From Bacteroidia bacterium (lineage in GTDB: Bacteria > Bacteroidota > Bacteroidia > SXHM01): a DNA stretch of 64,000 nucleotides. Shown piece after piece: positions 53,938 through 62,815 of this stretch (position 1 is its first letter; every line of letters starts with the position of its first letter). Below the pieces are notes generated by a model. That model saw only the letters and a list, made by a program, of their open reading frames with translations. It had not been told where the DNA came from and did not search any database. The position numbers and the translations under genes are program-made. Where the stretch lies: positions 35,821-99,820 of the forward strand of contig JAJVIC010000013.1 in the NCBI GenBank assembly GCA_022072225.1. Reading direction: 5' to 3'.

Positions 53938-54014
53938 GTCGGGGTGGCAAGATTCGAACTTGCGACCTCCTGGTCCCAAACCAGGCGCGATGACCGGACT
54001 ACGCTACACCCCGA
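53938..54014 (-). tRNA. tRNA-Pro (anticodon TGG)
   Basis: This 77-nt cloverleaf has acceptor TCGGGGT/ACCCCGA with discriminator A, anticodon stem CCTGG/CCAGG and loop TTTGGGA (anticodon TGG), and a T-arm with GTTCGAATC. It lies 77 bp upstream of tRNA-Arg in transcription order, in the same minus-strand cluster. Confidence 0.95.
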
Positions 54015-54118
54015 GGAAAACAATTTATAATTGATAATTTTTAATGGATAATTGAAAAATCCATATCCAATTATCAAGTCAATCAAAGAACTACACTCCA
54101 CCTCTCAACCTGTATCTG

Positions 54119-54207
54119 CGGTGAGAGAGGGATTCGAACCCTCGGTACAGGTTACCCCGTACGACAGTTTAGCAAACTGTTCCTTTCGGCCTCTCAGGCA
54201 TCTCACC
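54119..54207 (-). tRNA. tRNA-Ser (anticodon GCT)
   Basis: This 89-nt type II tRNA has acceptor GGTGAGA/TCTCACC, anticodon loop TTGCTAA (anticodon GCT), a long variable arm (CGTACGGGGTAACCTGTACC) and T-loop GGTTCGAATCC. First of the three tRNAs in the direction of transcription. Confidence 0.95.
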
Positions 54208-54306
54208 TTTTTTAAAGGGACGGCAAAAATAGATATTTATTTCAATCAACCACTATAAATTATTTTGATGCAGGAAATTTAGCTCTTTGCTATTGATTTG
54301 TAATAC

Positions 54307-54314
54307 TATATTTG
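54307..54314 (+). promoter_or_regulatory. promoter -7 box of the peptide-ABC operon
   Basis: TATATTTG matches TAnnTTTG, with TTTG about 17 bp upstream (54286-54289). It lies between two possible start codons (54287 and 54350) and so favours the downstream ATG. Confidence 0.6.
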
Positions 54315-54349
54315 CGGACTTTAAAAAAAATAATTCAAATTTTTATCTG

Positions 54350-56101
54350 ATGAAAATTCAAAATCCTGTTCTTCTTTTTGCTTCGGCAGTTGCCACATTA
54401 GTTCTTGTTTCATGCGGTGGGGGTGAAACTAAAAAAGTAACCGGTAGCCCCGATGTAATTGTACACGAACTTTCGGATGCTGATATGCTGAACCCAACCA
54501 ATTACACCGATGCAGGAGCAGGATATATTCTAAAGAATATTTTTCAAAGTCTGATGGAGATTGATTTCAAGACACTGGAACTAACTCCGCTACTTGCCGA
54601 AAGCCGTCCGCAAATTGAAAAAACACCTGAAGGCGGATTAAGAATAACATATACCATAAGGCCCGAAGCTAAATGGGATAACGGAGAACCTGTTAAACCA
54701 AGTGATGTTGAGTTTACGCTTAAAGTGATTAAAAACCCTAAAGTAAAAGATGAGCGTATTCGCCCTTATTACGAGTTTATTACCGATTTTATTACTTACC
54801 CTGATGAACCCCGCAAATTTACATTGGTCAGCAACACGGTTTATATTCTTGCAGAGGCATCGAGCGGTGACTACTCAATACTTCCGGAGTATTTCTATGA
54901 CCCAAAAGGTTTAATGAAAAGTTTTACCATTAAAGGTCTGACACTTGAACAGGAGAAATATGCAAACGACCCAAAACTTGCTGAATTTGCTGATGATTTC
55001 AACTCAGAGAAGCGCGGACGCGAAAAAGAATTTATAAACGGAAGTGGTGCCTACAAATTAGAAGAATGGGCAACAGGACAACGTATTGTTTTAGTAAAAA
55101 AAGAAAACTGGTGGGGTTCTGAAGTAAAAAACGGAAGTGATTATTTTGTTGCCAATGCACCTAAAATAACCTACCAGACCATTAATGACCAGACTACTGC
55201 ACTTGTAGCCCTTAAAGCAGGAAATCTTGATGTTATGCGCAGCATTAAATCAAAAGATTTTGCAACGCTTCCTGAATCGGAAAAATTTACAGAGAATTTT
55301 AATGCTTACACACCAGTAATGCTTGCCTATACATATATAGGACTGAATACCCGCAAACCACAACTTTCAGATAAAAAAGTAAGACAGGCGTTGGCCCATC
55401 TTATAGACGTTGACAAGCAAATAAAGATAATAAAATACGGACAGGCTCAGCGAGTTGTTGGTCCAATACATCCATCCAAAAAGGATGAGTACAATACTGA
55501 TATTGCTGCTTTTGATTACAACCCCGAGAAAGCAAAGCAAATGCTGACAGAGGCCGGCTGGAAAGACACAGACGGTGACGGAGTACTTGACAAGGTAGTA
55601 AACGGACAAAAAGTGCAGATGAACCTTGAGTTCACTTACAATTCGGGAAATGACGAACGTAAATCAACTGCTTTGTTATTGCAAGAAGATGCTCGCAAAG
55701 TGGGAATTAACATTAACGTAGTTGCTCAGGATTGGTCGGTTTACCTGGAAAATCTGAAAAACCACAAGTTTGATATATTCTTTGGGGCTTGGGTACAGGC
55801 ACCTGTTCCGAACGATCACAAACAGATTTTTCATAGCACGTCCTACAATGACGGCAGCAACTACACCGGTTTTGGAAGTTCTGCTTCGGATGCATTGATT
55901 GATTCAATCCGTGTTGAATTAGATGCTTCAAAACGTGCTGCGATGAACAAACGCTTTCAGGTTATGCTGCATGATGAATCACCATATATTTTTATGTATG
56001 CACCTACCGAGCGTATTGCCATTCACAAACGCTTTACCAATGCCGAACCTTCTATGATGCGCCCTGGATATTGGGAAGCAGGGTTTGCTTTAGTGAAGTA
56101 A
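54350..56101 (+). CDS. peptide-type ABC transporter binding lipoprotein
   Basis: I use the ATG at 54350 because it gives a lipoprotein signal (MKIQNPVLLFASAVATLVLVSC) and lies after the promoter; the in-frame ATG at 54287 lies before it. The ~583-aa product belongs to the Opp/Dpp/nickel binding-protein family (SBP_bac_5). Signatures include LTPLLAESRP, YTIRPEAKWDNGEPVKPSDV near the N-terminus, YTYIGLNTRKPQLSDKKVRQAL, and the late WVQAPVPNDHKQIFHS. It captures oligopeptides or related solutes and delivers them to the two permeases encoded downstream. The gap of 93 bp to the permease gene holds a simple AGTTGGAAG-like repeat. Confidence 0.9.
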   Translation: MKIQNPVLLFASAVATLVLVSCGGGETKKVTGSPDVIVHELSDADMLNPTNYTDAGAGYILKNIFQSLMEIDFKTLELTPLLAESRPQIEKTPEGGLRITYTIRPEAKWDNGEPVKPSDVEFTLKVIKNPKVKDERIRPYYEFITDFITYPDEPRKFTLVSNTVYILAEASSGDYSILPEYFYDPKGLMKSFTIKGLTLEQEKYANDPKLAEFADDFNSEKRGREKEFINGSGAYKLEEWATGQRIVLVKKENWWGSEVKNGSDYFVANAPKITYQTINDQTTALVALKAGNLDVMRSIKSKDFATLPESEKFTENFNAYTPVMLAYTYIGLNTRKPQLSDKKVRQALAHLIDVDKQIKIIKYGQAQRVVGPIHPSKKDEYNTDIAAFDYNPEKAKQMLTEAGWKDTDGDGVLDKVVNGQKVQMNLEFTYNSGNDERKSTALLLQEDARKVGININVVAQDWSVYLENLKNHKFDIFFGAWVQAPVPNDHKQIFHSTSYNDGSNYTGFGSSASDALIDSIRVELDASKRAAMNKRFQVMLHDESPYIFMYAPTERIAIHKRFTNAEPSMMRPGYWEAGFALVK

Positions 56102-56194
56102 AAAGTTGGAAGTTGGAGGTTAGAAGTTAGAAGTGGAATGGCAATACTGCATTCGTATATTCGTAAACAATTGGTCATTCGTTGATAATAAACT

Positions 56195-57667
56195 ATGTTA
56201 CAATACCTGCTTAAGCGGCTGCTGATTTTTATTCCCACCATCATTGTTATTTCGCTGCTGATGTTTATTCTGAGTGCCAATGCACCCGGAGATCCTGTGG
56301 AGTTAATGCTGAATAAAAACTCGGGTAATGATGGACAATCATCACAAAAACTTTCTACAGAAAAAGCTTACAACGAACTGCGTCATAAATTAGGATTTGA
56401 TTTGCCGCTGTTTTATTTCTCGTTCAGCAACTCTACTTCCAGCGATACGCTGCATAAAATTCCTAAAAAAGCGCACCGCGAGAATCTGGAACGGCTTGCT
56501 TCAAACTACGGAAACTGGTCTAATGTAGCTGCTTATTATAACACACTGCGCGATTATGAAAATTCGGTTTTTGCCATTGCAAGCAATGACAGCAGTGCCA
56601 TTGCTCTTAATGGAATCAAAGAACGAATTAATGACCTGTATAAAACTTACGAAGAAGCAAAAGTGGCTATCTATTTTTCAGATATAGAAAAAATATACAG
56701 TTCTGCGCCCGACTTAGCTGTTTCGGCAGCCAGTTTTCAGAAAACCAAAGATGCATATGCAACTATGCAAAAGAATCAAAATACGTATGCAAAATATATT
56801 CCTGCCATACACATTTACGGTTTTGAAAATCAGTATCACCGCTGGCTTTTTGGAACATCGCCTTGGTTTTTTGGCGAAGAGAAACCCGGTGATAATTATG
56901 GTTTTTTAAGGAAAGATTTCGGTATCTCCTATCAGGATAAACGCCCGGTGTGGTCGGTATTGAAAGATGCGCTGCGCTGGACTGTTATGCTGAGTACCAT
57001 TTCTATTTTTCTTGCTTACATACTGGCTATTCCTATAGGTGTTATGTCGGCAATAAAAAAAGGCACCTTGCAGGAAAGAGCTACTACCACTACCCTATTC
57101 ATTTTGTATTCACTGCCTTCGTTTTGGATTGCAACCATTCTTATTATCTACTTCTGCGGTGGTGATTATTTGGATTGGTTCCCTGCTTTCGGATTGGGAA
57201 CATTGCCGCCTGACGCACCTTTTACAGATCGTTTTATGGAAACGGCCTACCATTTAATACTTCCTATTTTCTGTTTGTCGTATGGTTCATTGGCCTACAT
57301 TTCACGCCAGATGCGCGGTGGAATGCTGAATGTAATAGGACAGGATTATATCCGCACAGCGCGCGCCAAAGGTCTGGAAGATAAAAAAGTGGTGTGGAAA
57401 CATGCTTTCCGCAATTCGCTTTTACCTATTCTTACGTTGTTTGCCAATATTTTTCCGGCAGCTATTTCGGGCTCATTTGTAATTGAGTTTATTTTTTCCA
57501 TTCCCGGAATGGGAATGACTACGCTGCAGGCTATTAATGCCCGCAATTATCCTATTGTTTTCACTGCCGTAATGTTTACTGCCATTCTGACTTTGATCGG
57601 AACCTTGGTTGCAGACATGTTGTATGCCGCAGTTGACCCACGTATTTCTTACTCGAATAAAAAATGA
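56195..57667 (+). CDS. peptide-type ABC permease (DppB/OppB family), enlarged
   Basis: This 490-aa inner-membrane protein is much longer than the usual ~310-340 aa. It starts with the typical LLKRLLIFIPTIIVISLLMF helix and APGDP motif, then has an extra ~140-residue, helical, presumably periplasmic insert (about residues 85-225). It resumes with YGFLRKDFGISYQDKRPV and the five-helix core. The coupling motif DYIRTARAKGLEDKKVVWKHAFRNSL is the standard EAA loop. It overlaps the next permease gene by 4 bp. Substrate probably peptides; no cognate ATPase gene lies in this window. Confidence 0.9.
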   Translation: MLQYLLKRLLIFIPTIIVISLLMFILSANAPGDPVELMLNKNSGNDGQSSQKLSTEKAYNELRHKLGFDLPLFYFSFSNSTSSDTLHKIPKKAHRENLERLASNYGNWSNVAAYYNTLRDYENSVFAIASNDSSAIALNGIKERINDLYKTYEEAKVAIYFSDIEKIYSSAPDLAVSAASFQKTKDAYATMQKNQNTYAKYIPAIHIYGFENQYHRWLFGTSPWFFGEEKPGDNYGFLRKDFGISYQDKRPVWSVLKDALRWTVMLSTISIFLAYILAIPIGVMSAIKKGTLQERATTTTLFILYSLPSFWIATILIIYFCGGDYLDWFPAFGLGTLPPDAPFTDRFMETAYHLILPIFCLSYGSLAYISRQMRGGMLNVIGQDYIRTARAKGLEDKKVVWKHAFRNSLLPILTLFANIFPAAISGSFVIEFIFSIPGMGMTTLQAINARNYPIVFTAVMFTAILTLIGTLVADMLYAAVDPRISYSNKK

Positions 57668-58971
57668 GCGCGACCGGAAAAGAAATAAAAACTGTTTCTG
57701 CAGCCGACCAGAGTTTCTGGGCGAATGTGAAACGTCAATTCAGGAAAAACAAACTGGCAGTTTATTCGCTGCGCTTTATTTATGTGCTGATATTTATTGC
57801 AGTGTTTGCTGATTTTATTGCCAATGAAAAACCGATTGCATGCAAATACAACGACAACGTTTACTTCCCTTTACTAAAATCTTATTCCGTTGATTTTGGT
57901 CTGAGCAACTGGCAACCCGAATTTCAAAACGTAACGTGGAAAGATCTGGAATATGAGTGGGTAGTATTTCCTCCTGTACCTTATTTGCCGAAAAATATAG
58001 ATGCCTATAATTCGCAATCGGTAAGTCCTTTTGCAGAACAGGAAGTAAAATCAACCCGCTGGAAACATTGGTTGGGAACAGATGAACTGGGACACGATAT
58101 TCTTTCAGCAATGATACACGGAACACGGATTTCGTTGCAGGTGGGATTAATATCACAAGGTATTGCTGCATTAATTGGTATTCTGCTGGGTGCAATGGCA
58201 GGCTATTTCGGTGACGACCGACTGAAAATGTCAAGAGGCCGATTGATACTTAATGTTATTGCGCTGTTCCTTGCTTTCTTTTATGGATTTGGTTCACGCT
58301 CTTATATTCTGGGTGATGCAATCGGAATCTCTTTCGGCAAATTCTTTGTGGAGTTGCTGATAAGTTTTGCGCTGATGGCAGTGATATTTGCAGTTGCCAA
58401 TTTGTTGGCTGTGGGACTGAAAGTAATTCCGTTCTTCCGTCAAAAAGTAAATATTGCAGTGGATATTATTGTTTCAAGAATGATAGAAATTATGGTTTCT
58501 ATTCCTACGCTGTTTTTGATTATCGCAATTGTTGCCATTGCAAAACCCTCCATCATTTTAGTAATGGCAATAATAGGAATGACAACCTGGACAGGTATTG
58601 CACGCTTCATCCGCGCAGAATTACTGAAAGTGCGTAACCTTGAATTTATTGAAAGTGCACATGCGCTCGGCTTTTCAGAAATGAGAACACTTTTCCGCCA
58701 TGCCATTCCAAATGCTTTATCACCGGTATTGATTGCAATTGCATTTGGTATTGCGGCTGCTATTCTTATTGAGTCCACATTGTCGTTTTTAGGTATTGGC
58801 GTTCCTGCTGAGACCTTGACATGGGGATCTGTTTTATCTGCAGCAAGGCAATCACCTACTGCATGGTGGCTGGCAATTTTTCCGGGCTTTGCAATTTTCT
58901 TAACCGTTACGGTTTATAACCTTGTAGGTGAAGGGTTGACCGATGCGCTTGACCCAAGGCAGAAGAAGTAA
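57664..58971 (+). CDS. peptide-type ABC permease (DppC/OppC family)
   Basis: This 435-aa permease has an N-terminal cytoplasmic part (FWANVKRQFRKNKLAVYSL, the OppC_N region), one TM helix, a long periplasmic loop, HWLGTDELGHDILSAMIHGTR (hallmark of DppC), and the EAA loop FIESAHALGFSEMRTLFRHAIPNAL. It is longer than typical (~300 aa) because of the periplasmic loop and an extra hydrophobic pair around residues 195-255. The ATG overlaps the DppB stop (ATGA). It converges on the dehydrogenase gene with only 3 bp between. Confidence 0.9.
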   Translation: MSATGKEIKTVSAADQSFWANVKRQFRKNKLAVYSLRFIYVLIFIAVFADFIANEKPIACKYNDNVYFPLLKSYSVDFGLSNWQPEFQNVTWKDLEYEWVVFPPVPYLPKNIDAYNSQSVSPFAEQEVKSTRWKHWLGTDELGHDILSAMIHGTRISLQVGLISQGIAALIGILLGAMAGYFGDDRLKMSRGRLILNVIALFLAFFYGFGSRSYILGDAIGISFGKFFVELLISFALMAVIFAVANLLAVGLKVIPFFRQKVNIAVDIIVSRMIEIMVSIPTLFLIIAIVAIAKPSIILVMAIIGMTTWTGIARFIRAELLKVRNLEFIESAHALGFSEMRTLFRHAIPNALSPVLIAIAFGIAAAILIESTLSFLGIGVPAETLTWGSVLSAARQSPTAWWLAIFPGFAIFLTVTVYNLVGEGLTDALDPRQKK

Positions 58972-58974
58972 TCT

Positions 58975-60174
58975 TCAGGCAATATAATCTGATAGATATT
59001 CAAAAGCAGGCATCAACTTTCCTGCTTTGCAAATGGTAGCGCGTTCGATCATTTTATCTGCATCATCGCCCAACAAATGCGGAATTACTTTATCCATTAA
59101 ATCTTTACCGAAATCATTGGATGAATCGCGTGGTAATTCGCAGGGGAGATTATCAACCGCCATTACGGTAATTACATTTTTTTTGAATGGTTCATCTTCA
59201 CTTTCTGTTTGCGGATTGTAACCATAAATGGGTTCTTCAATTTTTGAGGCGCGAATGGTGGTTGGCACCGAACCATTGATGTCGCAAGTGATATCAGCAA
59301 TTACTTTTATTTTAAAATCGGGATGTTTTACATCTTCTTTTGTAAAAAAAACGGGGCCTCGGCTGTCCCAGAAATGACAAGATATAAAAATATCGGCTGC
59401 TTTGGTATATTTTAAAAAATCAGATTCGAACTTCTGCGGATGATGATGCAGGTAATGAATATCAAACTCATGTTTGCCGTTCAAGGTGTAATAATCTTCG
59501 GGGTTTAACTGCGTATAAACAGGTTCAGAAAAATGTCGCGTTAAAAAATCCTGTGGTGTTGCTTTCTGGATTTTCATAAAATCAAGAATTTCCATCGCAC
59601 CGTTTGCTACCCTGCCTCCACCGGTCAATACAATTTTAATTGCAGGAAGTTTTATGGCTGCTAATTCATTTTCAATATCGGGTTTATAATGCTGCAACTG
59701 ATTTGCGGGTGTGAGTGAAAATAAATTGTAACGCTGTCCATAAGCCCGGAAAGCATTGTATGTGCCTACAATTCCGGCATATCTGCCAAAGCCCAGAACA
59801 CGGGCTTCGTTAGTATAGGTAAGACACTCGTAATCGGTCATGACAATGTTTTTCTTCACCATCGTTTGAAGAAGCTCCCTGTTGTGGGCTTGCTTTTTAA
59901 TAGTGTGTGAGAAGAAAAAATACTGTTTCCCTTCTATCAGTTTTTCTTTCGGAACCTCTTTAATACCAAACAATACATCACAATCAGCTAAGTCTTCCTG
60001 CAATGTAATTCCAGCAGCCTGATATTCTTCATCCTTATAACAGCGCCAGAGACTTGGTTGAACTACAAGTTCCAAGCCCTGATAATTTTCTTTTAAAAGC
60101 CTGCACTGCTCAGGTGTAAAGGCAACACGCTTATCAGCAGGTTGCTTTTCTTCACGAATAATTCCGATTTTCAT
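58975..60174 (-). CDS. AlaDH/saccharopine dehydrogenase (Lys1)-family oxidoreductase
   Basis: This 399-aa cytosolic NAD(P)-dependent enzyme starts MKIGIIREEKQPADKRVAFT, which matches the alanine dehydrogenase/transhydrogenase N-terminal domain with the usual substrate Arg and Lys region. The Rossmann loop is seen as VLTGGGRVANGAME (~residues 182-195), and FISCHFWDSRGPVFF and VIADITCDINGSVPTT follow, as in saccharopine dehydrogenases of the Lys1 type. It probably acts on an amino-acid secondary amine; lysine metabolism is one option. A single gene, divergent from tmRNA. Confidence 0.82.
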   Translation of the reverse strand: MKIGIIREEKQPADKRVAFTPEQCRLLKENYQGLELVVQPSLWRCYKDEEYQAAGITLQEDLADCDVLFGIKEVPKEKLIEGKQYFFFSHTIKKQAHNRELLQTMVKKNIVMTDYECLTYTNEARVLGFGRYAGIVGTYNAFRAYGQRYNLFSLTPANQLQHYKPDIENELAAIKLPAIKIVLTGGGRVANGAMEILDFMKIQKATPQDFLTRHFSEPVYTQLNPEDYYTLNGKHEFDIHYLHHHPQKFESDFLKYTKAADIFISCHFWDSRGPVFFTKEDVKHPDFKIKVIADITCDINGSVPTTIRASKIEEPIYGYNPQTESEDEPFKKNVITVMAVDNLPCELPRDSSNDFGKDLMDKVIPHLLGDDADKMIERATICKAGKLMPAFEYLSDYIA

Positions 60175-60238
60175 AACGGCAGCGAAATTAGAAAAAAGCG
60201 GACAAGCTGTCAGTAAAAGGGCTTTGGTTCACTATTTG

Positions 60239-60246
60239 TATCTTTG
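60239..60246 (+). promoter_or_regulatory. promoter -7 box of ssrA
   Basis: TATCTTTG matches TAnnTTTG and lies 29 bp upstream of the mature tmRNA 5' end, leaving a short leader for RNase P removal. No good -33 element at standard spacing. Confidence 0.5.
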
Positions 60247-60274
60247 CCGCTCAGTTCTTTGAATAAAAATACAT

Positions 60275-60639
60275 GGGCCCGACTGGTTTTGACAGCGATG
60301 TGCTCTTTGTGTAAGCATGTGGTGCGTTGTGGATATGGCACCTTAATCCTAATTCTCAAACAACAAAAGGCGAGTATAACTACGCCATGGCTGCCTAATA
60401 CTAAGTATTAGTCACCATTGTTCCCCGGGAAGCTCTTCTCTGCCGCGTCCCGACCGGAGCACCGCAAATGCCGAGATAGTTGCATCCTGCTTCGCTGGTG
60501 TGACGAAACTAAAGAAGCTAAGCAGATTGATGGCTCTTCAGCTTGCCAAAGTCTGACAAAAACTAAAAGCAGAATAAACATGTAGAAAGCTCATTGATCA
60601 ATTGTTTGGACGAGAGTTCGATTCTCTCCGGGTCCACCA
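60275..60639 (+). ncRNA. ssrA: tmRNA (ssrA)
   Basis: This ~365-nt transfer-messenger RNA rescues stalled ribosomes. The 5' end GGGCCCGACTGGTTTTGACAG pairs with 3' CGGGTCC-A-CCA to form the acceptor; GTTCGATTC is the T-loop, and CCA is encoded. The tag frame at 60369-60398 reads GEYNYAMAA-stop, close to the usual Bacteroidota form (GE-x-NYALAA-like) with Met in place of Leu. Pseudoknot-like G/C runs follow the tag. Confidence 0.95.
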
Positions 60640-60672
60640 CCTGCAACAGATGAATTACAAAAGTTTCTGGCA

Positions 60673-62349
60673 CTAGAACTTAACGCCAACTACCAATACA
60701 TCATCTACCTGCTCCTCTTCGCCTTTCCACTCGTTGAAATAGCGTTTTAAAATTAGTTGCTGTTCGTCAACATTTTTTCTGGCTATACTTTCAAGAACAT
60801 TGCGCAATCTTGTTTTCATCATTTTTTTTCCGGTGTAGTAATTGAATTGCGAATAGTAACCGTCTGATGTAAGGTAGATACAATCTCCGCTTTTGTAAGA
60901 AATATCGGTTTGTCTGAATATTTTAACCGTGTTTTCAATATTGAAACCACCTATTGAATTTTTGCTTCCCGGTATTTCCTGCAATTTAGTTCCGTTAAAA
61001 TAAAAAAGAGGGCGCAAGGCACCTGCATAGTGAATGGTGTTACTCTTTTCATCTATACGGCAGAGGGCTATATCCATACCATCGCGCAGGGTATCGCCTG
61101 CCAGTTGATGCAAGGCATCAACCAGTTTAGCGTCCAATGCTTTAAGTATTTCGGCAGGTTGATATATTGCCTGTTCAACTATTATCTGATTGAGAAACTG
61201 ATGTGCAATCATAGACATTAACGCACCGGGAACTCCATGTCCGGTGCAATCAACGGCAGCAATAAAGTGCATGTTGTTAATATCGTAGTGCCAGAAAAAA
61301 TCACCGCTTACAATGTCTTTTGGCATCAGCAAACAAAAGGTTCCGTTAAAACAGTCTTTTGCTTCAAGAGGTTTGTTAAAAAATGCTTTTTGTATTCTGC
61401 GGGCATAATTGATACCATCTGTTATTTCCTGATTGCGGTGGGCAAGTATTGCATTTGCATTTGATAACTCAGTTGTGCGCTCATTTACCTTTTGTTCTAA
61501 CTGTTCAGTTAGTTCGCGCAAAGCATTTTCGGTTTCATGAAGTTTGGTAACATCCTGCAGTGTGCCGAATAGATGTATGTTTTGCTCATTGGCCGTTTCT
61601 TTTTTCCGGTAAATGGCATGAATAATTTTATGGTTACTTTTTACAGTTTTTATTCTGAAGGTCATTTCTACATTTTCGCAAATACCAGAAATGATTTTAT
61701 TTGCGCTTTCGGTGATTGAAGCTATGTCATCGGGGTGAATAAATGACATGAATGAGTCAAAATCGGGCGAATAGTTTTGGGGGTCTAAATCAAAAATATT
61801 GTAGAGGTTTTGTGACCAAATGATTTTACCGGTAGCTATATCCCACTCCCAGTTGCCAAGATTAGCAAGTTTTTCGGCTTCGGCCAGGCTCTTCTGGCTG
61901 TCAACTAATTTTTCGAGTGCTTGTTTTTTTTCTTCTTCGGTTCGCCATTTTGTAAGTACAGATATAACTGCATCGGGCAGGCGGCTCAGGCGGTCTTTAA
62001 TGATGTAGTCATCAATTCCAAGTTGCAGGCAGTCAACCGCAATATCATCGGGCAAGGAGCCGGTTACCAAAATAAAGGGTTTGGCGTATCCGTTTTCTCT
62101 CATATCAAGGTATGCCTGCCTTCCATTGTAGCCTTGCAGGTTATAGTCTGAAATTATTAAGTCGGGCTTGTAGTGTTTCAGGGTGTTTAAAAATGTCTCC
62201 CGTTTTTCTTCGCGCTGTATTTCAAATTCAATTCCTGAGCGGTTAAGTGCATAGCTTACCATTTCAGCATCCGAATCGCTGTCTTCCAGCATCAGGATTT
62301 GTATTTTGTAATCTGTTGTCATTATTGCGAGGTTTTTAAACAGGTTCAA
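60673..62349 (-). CDS. response regulator-PAS-PP2C (SpoIIE-type) phosphatase
   Basis: This 558-aa cytosolic signalling protein has a receiver domain (~15-135) with acidic pocket LEDSDSD and phosphorylation site Asp68 (LIISDYNL); a PAS domain (~165-280: LGNWEWDIATGKIIWSQNLYNIF); a coiled coil (~285-315); and a SpoIIE/PP2C phosphatase (~320-558) with metal-binding GDFFW, DCTGHGVPGALMS, DGMDIALC and SDGYY. Phosphorylation of the receiver probably controls Ser/Thr phosphatase output. It starts 6 bp after the response-regulator gene; an ATG nine codons downstream (62322) is also possible. Confidence 0.9.
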   Translation of the reverse strand: MNLFKNLAIMTTDYKIQILMLEDSDSDAEMVSYALNRSGIEFEIQREEKRETFLNTLKHYKPDLIISDYNLQGYNGRQAYLDMRENGYAKPFILVTGSLPDDIAVDCLQLGIDDYIIKDRLSRLPDAVISVLTKWRTEEEKKQALEKLVDSQKSLAEAEKLANLGNWEWDIATGKIIWSQNLYNIFDLDPQNYSPDFDSFMSFIHPDDIASITESANKIISGICENVEMTFRIKTVKSNHKIIHAIYRKKETANEQNIHLFGTLQDVTKLHETENALRELTEQLEQKVNERTTELSNANAILAHRNQEITDGINYARRIQKAFFNKPLEAKDCFNGTFCLLMPKDIVSGDFFWHYDINNMHFIAAVDCTGHGVPGALMSMIAHQFLNQIIVEQAIYQPAEILKALDAKLVDALHQLAGDTLRDGMDIALCRIDEKSNTIHYAGALRPLFYFNGTKLQEIPGSKNSIGGFNIENTVKIFRQTDISYKSGDCIYLTSDGYYSQFNYYTGKKMMKTRLRNVLESIARKNVDEQQLILKRYFNEWKGEEEQVDDVLVVGVKF

Positions 62350-62355
62350 TGCTTA

Positions 62356-62796
62356 CTATTTGGGGGGCTGATTGAGCAGCAGCCAATACAAGCCCAGGTC
62401 TTCAACGGCTTTGAAAAAATTGTCGAAATCAACCGGTTTTACAATGTAGCTGTTTACCCCTAACTCATAACAGGTATTTATATCGGGGTCTTCTTTGGAG
62501 GAGGTAAGTACCACTACGGGAATTTTTTTGGTTCGCTCATCTGCTTTTACCTGTCGCAATACTTCTATGCCGTTTACTTTGGGCATTTTTAAATCGAGCA
62601 GAATTATTTTGGGGCCGTTTTCTATTTGTCGTTCGCTGTACTTTGCGCGGGCAAAAACAAAGTCAAGTGCTTGGGCTCCGTCTTCAACATGGTGTATGCT
62701 GTTGGCAAGGTGGCGTTTTTGCAATGCGTTTAAGGCCAGTTCGGCATCGTATGGGTTGTCTTCTACCAGAAGTATTTCAATGATTTTTGTTTCCAT
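62356..62796 (-). CDS. single-domain response regulator (Rcp1-like)
   Basis: This 146-aa receiver-only protein has the acidic pair in VEDNPYDAE, phosphorylation site Asp68 in [13 protein letters not shown], Thr/Ser in VVLTSSKED, and Lys in SYIVKPVDF. The insertion between helix 2 and strand 3 ([14 protein letters not shown]) is typical of Rcp1-like regulators paired with PAS histidine kinases. It lies 19 bp after the kinase gene and 6 bp before the phosphatase gene, and is the likely phosphate carrier between them. Confidence 0.93.
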   Translation of the reverse strand: METKIIEILLVEDNPYDAELALNALQKRHLANSIHHVEDGAQALDFVFARAKYSERQIENGPKIILLDLKMPKVNGIEVLRQVKADERTKKIPVVVLTSSKEDPDINTCYELGVNSYIVKPVDFDNFFKAVEDLGLYWLLLNQPPK

Positions 62797-62815
62797 ATTT
62801 TTTATTTTTTAGTGT

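Noticed and set aside
54052..54258. 68-aa plus-strand ORF
   Set aside because: It lies across the minus-strand tRNA-Ser gene.
56102..56194. AGTTGGAAGTTGGAGG-like stretch as a regulatory element
   Set aside because: It looks like simple low-complexity repeat DNA, with no symmetry or promoter match.
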